A stretch of DNA of 64,000 nt, from positions 372,001 to 436,000 of the forward strand of contig JAUHXH010000001.1 of the NCBI GenBank assembly GCA_030427085.1, given 5' to 3'. A program made the translations under genes and the position numbers. Source of the stretch: Gammaproteobacteria bacterium (GTDB lineage Bacteria > Pseudomonadota > Gammaproteobacteria > Pseudomonadales > Halieaceae). The stretch's first letter is position 1. Every line of letters starts with the position of its first letter. Below the pieces are notes generated by a model. It did no database searches. It was not told where the DNA came from and saw nothing but the letters and a program-made list of their open reading frames with translations. Positions 58,002 through 64,000 of this stretch are shown piece by piece.

Positions 58002-58928
58002 CTAGTGCTCGTTGTTGTCCGGGTCTGCCAGTGCCGGCATCGTCATGTGGGCGCCACAGTACTTGCAGTAACTCGCATCGGCGTCGTGCCCGGCGCGCGA
58101 ACAATTGCGACAATTACGGGAGTTGCGTTCCCTGGAAATTCCCGAGGCCAGTTCAGCGGTGATGATGCCGGTGGGGACGGCGATGATGGCGTAGCCGATT
58201 AACATGCCCACGGCGGACACCGCGCGGCCTGCAGCGGTCAGTGGGACCACATCGCCGTAGCCGACGGTGGTGATGGTGACAATGGCCCAGTAGATGCTTT
58301 TGGGGATGTTGTCGAAGCCGTGAGCCGGGCCTTCCAGTACATACATCAGGCAGCCAAAGATGGTGGTGATGATTATCATCATCGAGAAAAACACGAAAAT
58401 CTTCCGACTCGAGCGGCGCAGCGCACCGGCCAGTGTATTGGCTTCGCTCAGGTAATTGAGCAGGCGCAACACCCTGAAAATACGCAGAATGCGAATCAGG
58501 CGAACGATCAGCAGGGACGCCGCGCCGGGAATGAACAGCGCGATATAGGTCGGCAGTATGGCAAGCAAATCCACGATGCCGTACACGCTGAGAATGTAGG
58601 CCTTGCGGTTGGGGCTACACCAGATACGGACGATGTATTCTGCAGTGAAAAACAGAGTAAACGCCCATTCTATCTGCAGGAACATTTCGCCATAGACCGC
58701 ATGCATTTGCGGTATGGAGTCGAGCATCACTACCAGTACGCTGGCGAGAATGAGCACGATCAGGGCCAGGTCGAAGAATTTTCCAGCGGGCGACTGGGTG
58801 CCGAAAATAACTTCGTAGGCAACGCGCTGAGCGGGGCTGAGTGTTCGTTTCACTGTGCTTGCTCTGGCTGGGCCGCGTGCAGGGCGCGGTTGTGACTTAT
58901 TTCCCTCGGCGGGGCTTCTGTCGGCCAC
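58002..58928 (-). CDS. Voltage-gated-type potassium channel with C-terminal zinc ribbon
   Basis: A 308-residue six-helix ion channel. The S4-like segment RLIRILRIFRVLRLL (143-157) carries regularly spaced arginines, and the pore loop has the K+ filter TVGYGD (221-226). After S6 the cytoplasmic tail has two Cys pairs (Cys273/276 and Cys288/291) forming a probable zinc ribbon, an addition not present in simple KvAP-type channels. The acidic N-terminus is followed by a basic stretch. Likely upstream partner in an operon with the FkbM gene (gap of 11 bases). Confidence 0.87.
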   Translation of the reverse strand: MADRSPAEGNKSQPRPARGPARASTVKRTLSPAQRVAYEVIFGTQSPAGKFFDLALIVLILASVLVVMLDSIPQMHAVYGEMFLQIEWAFTLFFTAEYIVRIWCSPNRKAYILSVYGIVDLLAILPTYIALFIPGAASLLIVRLIRILRIFRVLRLLNYLSEANTLAGALRRSSRKIFVFFSMMIIITTIFGCLMYVLEGPAHGFDNIPKSIYWAIVTITTVGYGDVVPLTAAGRAVSAVGMLIGYAIIAVPTGIITAELASGISRERNSRNCRNCSRAGHDADASYCKYCGAHMTMPALADPDNNEH

Positions 58929-58989
58929 TATATTAGAGCGCTGCGTTGCAGTACAGACGCACTTTGTTTACTGACAGGAGAGTCCCCAC

Positions 58990-59787
58990 ATGGAATTGCC
59001 CATTTACCAGGTCGATGCGTTCAACGGAAAATTGTTCGGCGGCAACCCCGCCGCCGTGATGCCATTGGCGGGTTGGCTGGCAGACGATTTGTTGCAGGCA
59101 ATTGCGGCCGAAAACAATCTGTCGGAAACGGCGTTTCTGGTGGGTGGGGAAGGTAACTACGAATTGCGCTGGTTTACGCCAGCGGTAGAAGTAGACCTCT
59201 GCGGCCACGCGACGTTGGCCGCGGCTCATATTCTCTATACCGAATTGGGCGAGACAGTGAGCACGCTCCGCTTCCAGACGCGCAGCGGTGAGTTGCTGGT
59301 GTCACCCGAGGGCGACCGTTTGAGCTTGAGCTTTCCGGCCTCGCGCTTGATTCCGGCAGAGTCCGACCAGGCTGTTTGCGCGGCGCTGGGTAGGGCACCC
59401 GAGTCGGTGATGATGGTGCAGGGCGGCAATGGTGGTGCCCTGTATATCTATCGCAATGAAAGTGAAGTGGCTGAGCTCGACCCTGATTTCGGCAGTCTCG
59501 GCAACGCTGCCAATTACTGCGTGATCGCCACGGCACCGGGCGATTCGGTGGATTTTGTCTCGCGCTTTTTCGGCCCTTCCGTCGGCATCGATGAAGACCC
59601 GGTGACGGGCTCCGCCCACTGTGCCCTCACGCCTTACTGGGCAGAGCGCCTGGGGCGCCAGCAAATGCAGGCGCGGCAGATTTCAGCCCGGGTGGGCGAA
59701 CTGGAAGTCGAGCTTCAGGGTGAATCGGTGGTGATGCGTGGCCAGGGTGTCACTTACATGAAGGGTCTGGCGCAGGTGCCCGGCTGA
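58990..59787 (+). CDS. PhzF family isomerase-like protein
   Basis: A 265-residue member of the PhzF/diaminopimelate-epimerase fold. The N-terminus IYQVDAFNGKLFGGNPAAV and the NNLSETAFLV segment with the catalytic Glu are diagnostic, as is DEDPVTGSAHCALTPYW in the second half. PhzF itself isomerises a phenazine precursor, but most homologues have unknown substrates and no phenazine genes are nearby. AGGAG precedes the ATG. Its stop lies in a perfect hairpin with that of bioA. Confidence 0.87.
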   Translation: MELPIYQVDAFNGKLFGGNPAAVMPLAGWLADDLLQAIAAENNLSETAFLVGGEGNYELRWFTPAVEVDLCGHATLAAAHILYTELGETVSTLRFQTRSGELLVSPEGDRLSLSFPASRLIPAESDQAVCAALGRAPESVMMVQGGNGGALYIYRNESEVAELDPDFGSLGNAANYCVIATAPGDSVDFVSRFFGPSVGIDEDPVTGSAHCALTPYWAERLGRQQMQARQISARVGELEVELQGESVVMRGQGVTYMKGLAQVPG

Positions 59788-59800
59788 GTATTCAGCCGGG
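59779..59800. terminator. Perfect hairpin across phzF and bioA stops
   Basis: CCCGGCTGA (59779-59787), GTAT, then TCAGCCGGG (59792-59800). Nine perfect base pairs with a 4-base loop, and the two TGA stops of the convergent genes are the inner ends of each arm. No T tract follows on either strand, so it is at best a partial or structure-based transcription barrier. Confidence 0.6.
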
Positions 59801-61090
59801 TCCGATGGCGGCCACGGTATCCACCATGGCCGCGGTCAGCGTCGCACAATCGTCGCTGTTCATAATGAAGGGCGGCATGGCGTAGACCAGGCGCCCGAAG
59901 GGGCGCACCCATACACCGCGCTCCACGAACATCGGCTGTACTTGCCGCATGTCCACGGGCTCTACCAGTTCGATCACGCCAATGGCGCCCAGTGTGCGCA
60001 CATCGGCAACATTGGCGAGTTCGCGTGCGGGCGCCAGGCCTGTTTCCAGCGCTTCATTCAACTCCCGCACACGGCGCTGCCAGGGTTGTGACAGCAGTAG
60101 TTCGATACTGGCGATAGCGGTGGCGCAGGCCAGGGGGTTGGCCATGAAGGTGGGGCCGTGCATAAAGGCGCCCGCTTCGCCGGCGGAGATGGTCTCGGCG
60201 ATATTGCCAGTGCACAAGGTGGCGGCCAGTGTCATGTAGCCACCTGTGAGTGCCTTGCCCAGGCAGAGGATGTCGGGCTCTACACCGGCATGTTCCAGCG
60301 CAAATAATTTTCCGGTGCGGCCGAAACCAGTGGCGATCTCATCGTAGATCAGCAGCACGCCAAAGGCGTCACACAGCGCGCGCAGGCGCACCAGATACTC
60401 CGGCGAGTAAAACTTCATTCCACCGGCTCCCTGCACCACAGGTTCTACGATCACTGCTGCCACTTCTTCGTGGTGCTGGGTGAGCAGGGCGGTGATGGTC
60501 TCCATCTCGGCGTCGTCGCAGGGCGCATCGAAGCGGCACTGGGGTGAAGGTGCAAACAGTTGTGGCCTGAGTGCGTCACCAAAGAGGTGATGCATGCCGG
60601 TAACCGGGTCGCACACTGACATCGCGCCGAAGGTGTCGCCGTGATAGCCATTGCCCAGGGCAATGATGCGCTGTTTTTGCCCCTGGCCGCGCGACTGCCA
60701 GTACTGCAGCGCCATCTTCAGCGCGACTTCCACCGCCACGGAACCGGAATCGCTGAAAAATACCCGCTCCAGATGGGCGGGTGTAAGGTCGGTGAGTAAG
60801 CGGGCGAGTTTTACCGCCGGCGGGTGGGTCAGGCCGCCAAACATCACATGCGCCATTTGCGACAGTTGCTCGCTGACGGCGCGGTTCATTACCGGATGGT
60901 TGTAACCGTGAATCGCGGCCCACCAGGAAGACATGCCGTCGATCAATTCCCGCCCGTCCGCCAGTTGCAGGCGCACACCCTGTGCGCTGACCACGGGGAA
61001 GGGGGGCGGGCCACCGCTGGCGGGGGCGTAAGGGTGCCAAAGTCGCTCGGCGTCCAGCGCCAGCAATTCGTCGATTTGTTGCGGGGTCAC
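59792..61090 (-). CDS. bioA: Adenosylmethionine-8-amino-7-oxononanoate aminotransferase
   Basis: PLP enzyme of biotin synthesis that uses SAM as amino donor to make 7,8-diaminononanoate. The 432-residue protein has the class III signature with the PLP Lys in CLGKALTGGYMTLAATLCT, SSWWAAIHGYNHP near residue 55 typical of BioA, and DEIATGFGRTGKLFALEHA. The ATG overlaps the tesA stop by four bases, an unusual pairing because bioA is normally near bioB/bioF. Confidence 0.94.
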   Translation of the reverse strand: MTPQQIDELLALDAERLWHPYAPASGGPPPFPVVSAQGVRLQLADGRELIDGMSSWWAAIHGYNHPVMNRAVSEQLSQMAHVMFGGLTHPPAVKLARLLTDLTPAHLERVFFSDSGSVAVEVALKMALQYWQSRGQGQKQRIIALGNGYHGDTFGAMSVCDPVTGMHHLFGDALRPQLFAPSPQCRFDAPCDDAEMETITALLTQHHEEVAAVIVEPVVQGAGGMKFYSPEYLVRLRALCDAFGVLLIYDEIATGFGRTGKLFALEHAGVEPDILCLGKALTGGYMTLAATLCTGNIAETISAGEAGAFMHGPTFMANPLACATAIASIELLLSQPWQRRVRELNEALETGLAPARELANVADVRTLGAIGVIELVEPVDMRQVQPMFVERGVWVRPFGRLVYAMPPFIMNSDDCATLTAAMVDTVAAIGPG

Positions 61091-61752
61091 GGAGCGAGTA
61101 ATCCTTCCAGAGTCGGCCAGATATTATTCAGCAGGAGTTCCTGCGCGGCGATGGTGGGGTGAATGCCGTCGTCCTGCATCAGGCTCGGGTCAGTGCCCAC
61201 CCCCTCAAGGAAAAACGGTGCTACAGTCGCATCGTTTTCGGCGGCGACACGGGCAAAACTGTCGCGGAAGGCCTGGGTGTAGCGCGGCCCGTAGTTGGGC
61301 GGAATCTCCATGGTTACCAGCACCACCTGCGCCCCAGCCTGCTGGCTGAGTTGGGTCATCTCGGTCAGGTTGTCACGCAGGCGATTGATGGGGAAACCGC
61401 GTAAGCCGTCGTTGCCGCCCAGTTCCAGTACCACGAGGTCAGGTGTATGTTCCTGCAGTAGTTCAGGCAGTCGGGCGAGGGCGCCGCCGCTGGTTTCTCC
61501 GCTGATGCTGGCGTTGACCACGTTGATGTCACTGCCTTGCGACTCGAGTCGTCGCGCTAACAGGGCAACCCAGCCCTGTTCCAGCGACATGCCATAGGCG
61601 GCACTGATACTATCTCCCAGCACCAATAACGTGCGCGAAGAATCGCTGGCCTGCCCGGGGCTCGGAACCACGGCAAGGCAGAGCAGGGAACAGAGAACCA
61701 GAAACAGTCGGCGAGCGTACACAGTGCGCGCGACACGAGGAAAGGGACGCAT
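61087..61752 (-). CDS. tesA: GDSL esterase/thioesterase TesA
   Basis: Periplasmic acyl-CoA thioesterase I/protease I/lysophospholipase L1. Sec signal peptide in the first ~36 residues after an Arg-rich start, then GDSL block LVLGDSISAAYGM, block III GGNDG and catalytic Asp/His in DDGIHP. The 221-residue protein is close in length to E. coli TesA. The ATG at 61752 overlaps the ybbA ATG on the other strand by two bases (CATG), so its promoter and ribosome binding site must lie inside ybbA. A GTG at 61722 is a possible alternative. Confidence 0.88.
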   Translation of the reverse strand: MRPFPRVARTVYARRLFLVLCSLLCLAVVPSPGQASDSSRTLLVLGDSISAAYGMSLEQGWVALLARRLESQGSDINVVNASISGETSGGALARLPELLQEHTPDLVVLELGGNDGLRGFPINRLRDNLTEMTQLSQQAGAQVVLVTMEIPPNYGPRYTQAFRDSFARVAAENDATVAPFFLEGVGTDPSLMQDDGIHPTIAAQELLLNNIWPTLEGLLAP

Positions 61753-62413
61753 GATCAAAACCAGGAATCTCCAGAAGCGGGTAGCCACAGCCGGTGGCGA
61801 GCTGGAAATACTGAAAGGGATCGATCTGGAAATCAAGTCAGGGGAAAGTGTGGCCGTGATCGGCGCCTCTGGCTCGGGTAAATCTACCTTGTTGGGCCTG
61901 TTGGCCGGGCTGGACGAAGCCAGTGGCGGCTCGGTGGAAATCGATGGCACGGCGCTGGAATCACTGGACGAAGACGCGCGTGCCGCTCTGCGCCAGGAAA
62001 AAGTTGGCTTCGTATTCCAGTCCTTCCAGTTGCTGCCCGCACTCACTGCTTTGGAAAACGTGATGCTGCCCCTGGAACTGAAAGGACAGGCCGATCCGCA
62101 ACACGCAGCAGAAGACTATCTGACCCGGGTTGGTTTGGCCGATCGCTTCGATCACTACCCACGACAACTCTCGGGGGGTGAGCAGCAGCGCGTTGCCATC
62201 GCCCGCGCCTTTGCCGCGCGCCCACGCCTGTTGTTTGCCGACGAACCCACCGGCAACCTCGACACCGCCACTGGCGCCCATATCAGCGATCTCTTGTTCG
62301 AGCTCAATGCCCAGGAAAGTACCACGCTGGTTCTGGTAACCCATGAAGAGCGTCTCGCCGAACGCTGTGATCGCCGCTTGCGGATGCAGGCCGGCGAGCT
62401 GTCGGAGTCCTGA
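61751..62413 (+). CDS. ybbA: ABC transporter ATP-binding protein YbbA
   Basis: A 220-residue ATPase of the LolD/MacB-like group. Walker A IGASGSGKSTLLGL, signature LSGGEQQRVAIARAF, Walker B LLFADEPTGNLD. Start at 61751 is set by GAGGAAAGG upstream. It is followed by the YbbP permease after three bases and is divergent from tesA, exactly the E. coli tesA-ybbA-ybbP arrangement. Probably extracts an envelope molecule or drives a periplasmic mechanical step; substrate unknown. Confidence 0.9.
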   Translation: MIKTRNLQKRVATAGGELEILKGIDLEIKSGESVAVIGASGSGKSTLLGLLAGLDEASGGSVEIDGTALESLDEDARAALRQEKVGFVFQSFQLLPALTALENVMLPLELKGQADPQHAAEDYLTRVGLADRFDHYPRQLSGGEQQRVAIARAFAARPRLLFADEPTGNLDTATGAHISDLLFELNAQESTTLVLVTHEERLAERCDRRLRMQAGELSES

Positions 62414-62416
62414 GCC

Positions 62417-64000
62417 GTGTCGGTAAGCGCCGGAAAGATGTTGCTGCGCGACTGGCGCGGCGGTGAGCTGGGTATTTTGTTGGCAGCGCTGGTTGTTGCC
62501 GTGGCCATCGTGTCCGGGATCAGTGCCTTCGCTGCCCGGCTGCAGTCCGCTCTGGAACTGGAAAGCCATCGTTTTCTGGCGGCGGATCAGGTGGTGGCCA
62601 GTTCGCGACCCTTGCCCGATAGCTGGCTTGAAGAGGGGCGTTCACAGGGGCTTGCAACGGCTCGCATCCTGACTTTTCCTTCGATGGTGTTCGCCGGTGA
62701 GGACCACATGTACCTCGCCTCAGTGAAAGCAGTGAGCGACCAGTACCCGCTGCGTGGAACGCTCACCGTTGCCGACCAACCCTTTGCCCCGCGCACCGAT
62801 GCACAGCGCGGACCCTCGCAAGGGGAGCTGTGGCTCGACTCTCGCCTGTTCCCATTGCTGGATGTCACCGTGGGTGATCGCGTGGAAATCGGTGAGGCCA
62901 GCTTCCGAGTCAGTGCGGCCGCAGGGAGCGAGCCGGATCAGGGCGTGTCCTTCTTCGACTACGGCCCGCGGGTGTTGATGCATATCGACGACATTCCCGC
63001 GACCGGCGTGGTCCAACCCGGTTCTCGGGTGCGCTATCGCCAGCTGTATGCCGGAGAAACCAGTCAACTCGAAGATTTTGTGGGCTGGCTGGAACCGCAG
63101 CTGGAGGCGGGGCAACGGCTGCGCGGCGTCAGTGATGGTCAGCCCAGTGTGGGTTCGGCGCTGGAGCGGGCAGAACGCTTCTTATTGCTTGCAGGCTCAC
63201 TGGCGGTAGTACTCGCCGGGGTTGCAGTAGCACTGGCAGCACGCCGCTTCAGCGAGCGTCATTGGGATTACGTGGCGATCCTGAAAAGTCTGGGGGCTTC
63301 ATCCGGTCGCATTACACGCTTGTACGGCAGTGCCCTGATATTGCTGGGCTTGGTCGCCACGGCCCTGGGTTGTGGTCTGGGCTGGCTGTTGCAGTCCGCC
63401 TTTTTCTCGGTATTTGCCGACGCGCTGCCGGTGCAGCCCGGACCGGCGGGGCCACGACCTTATCTGGTCGGTGGCGCCACCGCGCTGGTCTGTCTGGTCT
63501 GCTTCGCCTGGCCACCGCTTCGGCGTCTGGCGGGAGCGAGCCCATTGCGCGTGTTGCGGCGGGATGTGCCCGAGCAGAACGTTCGCAGTACCGGTGATTC
63601 ACTGGTGGGTCTGGCAGCAGTCACCGGCCTGATGTGGGCCTACAGCGCCGATCTGATGCTCACGCTGGCGGTACTCGCTGGATTGGCTTTAACCGTCACT
63701 GCCGGTTTTGGCCTGGCGCTGTTGCTATTGCGCGGCGGCCGAGCGGCGGGCATGAGCGCGGGCAGCATCTGGCGACTGGCCCTGGCCGGACTCCAACGTC
63801 GTGGTGCGGCCAATGCTATTCAAATCGTTATCTTCGCCATGGCCATCATGTTGCTGCTGGTGCTGGTTCTGGTGCGCACGACCTTGCTGGATGAATGGCG
63901 CGCGCAGGTGCCGGAAGGCACGCCTAACCACTTCATGCTCAACGTGGCGCCGGAGGAAGTGGTGGCGGTAGAGCAGTCATTGGCTGAGCGGGGGCTGCAG
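62417..64000 (+). CDS. ybbP: YbbP-type FtsX-like permease (3' end outside window)
   Basis: 528 codons run to the window edge without a stop. GTG start three bases after ybbA. The N-terminus M-L-L-R-D-W-R-G-G-E-L-G-I-L followed by a membrane helix, a periplasmic domain of about 200 residues, and then FtsX-type helices with the motif VAILKSLGASSGRI (coupling helix that contacts the ATPase) are typical of YbbP. Four helices are visible before a second periplasmic part begins near the window end. Works with YbbA. Confidence 0.9.
   Translation, partial: MSVSAGKMLLRDWRGGELGILLAALVVAVAIVSGISAFAARLQSALELESHRFLAADQVVASSRPLPDSWLEEGRSQGLATARILTFPSMVFAGEDHMYLASVKAVSDQYPLRGTLTVADQPFAPRTDAQRGPSQGELWLDSRLFPLLDVTVGDRVEIGEASFRVSAAAGSEPDQGVSFFDYGPRVLMHIDDIPATGVVQPGSRVRYRQLYAGETSQLEDFVGWLEPQLEAGQRLRGVSDGQPSVGSALERAERFLLLAGSLAVVLAGVAVALAARRFSERHWDYVAILKSLGASSGRITRLYGSALILLGLVATALGCGLGWLLQSAFFSVFADALPVQPGPAGPRPYLVGGATALVCLVCFAWPPLRRLAGASPLRVLRRDVPEQNVRSTGDSLVGLAAVTGLMWAYSADLMLTLAVLAGLALTVTAGFGLALLLLRGGRAAGMSAGSIWRLALAGLQRRGAANAIQIVIFAMAIMLLLVLVLVRTTLLDEWRAQVPEGTPNHFMLNVAPEEVVAVEQSLAERGLQ

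Overview
The window is a GC-rich, densely packed chromosomal segment of a Gram-negative gammaproteobacterium. The evidence is the gene order pyrG-kdsA-eno-ftsB-ispD/F-truD-pcm-nlpD-rpoS followed by fdxA, mutS and recA-recX, which is the classic Pseudomonadales/Cellvibrionales backbone. Kdo (LPS), Cpx, PqiA-like and TesA genes also indicate an outer membrane. A marine Cellvibrionales/Halieaceae-like host is my best guess, but this is inference from synteny only. No rRNA, tRNA, CRISPR array, insertion sequence or prophage was found, and no gene-free gap exceeds about 300 bases.

Layout. 1-9838: housekeeping run ending in rpoS; ispD and ispF are fused in frame, surE is absent between truD and pcm, and a DUF368 (PopT-type) transporter sits in front of nlpD. 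9856-17255: a membrane protein of unknown function, a GST-like protein, fdxA with a YbjN-like gene, mutS, and the SOS-controlled recA-recX unit with a strong terminator between the two. 17300-23959: an envelope/secretion region with a large secreted repeat protein, a HlyD-type adaptor plus C39-peptidase ABC exporter without visible substrate, a PilZ protein and a glycine-zipper lipoprotein. 23961-35930: M6 metalloprotease, PqiA-like protein, SLC13 carrier, two-subunit molybdenum hydroxylase, DUF3604 protein, thioredoxin-fold protein and a Ca/Na antiporter-type protein. 35927-38709: a complete Cpx envelope-stress module, cpxRA divergent from a cpxP/spy-like gene, with a perfect CpxR box between them. 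38708-50689: M16C peptidase, glutamine cyclotransferase, mnmC, hypotheticals, MaoC, hrpA.

51685-53703 is the most interesting locus: a three-gene RiPP operon of HvfABC (bufferin/MNIO) type. The precursor has a Sec signal peptide and eleven EGKCG motifs arranged in a 60-bp higher-order tandem repeat. It is followed, with overlapping reading frames, by a DUF692 (MNIO) maturase and a DUF2063 partner protein. A TauE/SafE-family permease is divergently transcribed next to it. By family knowledge the product should be a periplasmic copper-binding peptide carrying oxazolone/thioamide groups on cysteine.

53708-64000: YgiQ radical SAM protein, S33-type hydrolase, FkbM methyltransferase, voltage-gated-type K+ channel with zinc-ribbon tail, PhzF protein, bioA, and tesA divergent from ybbA-ybbP (the last cut by the window end). 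A recurring theme is tight tail-to-tail junctions: several convergent gene pairs share a 4-base overlap at their stops or carry an inverted repeat exactly spanning both stop codons.
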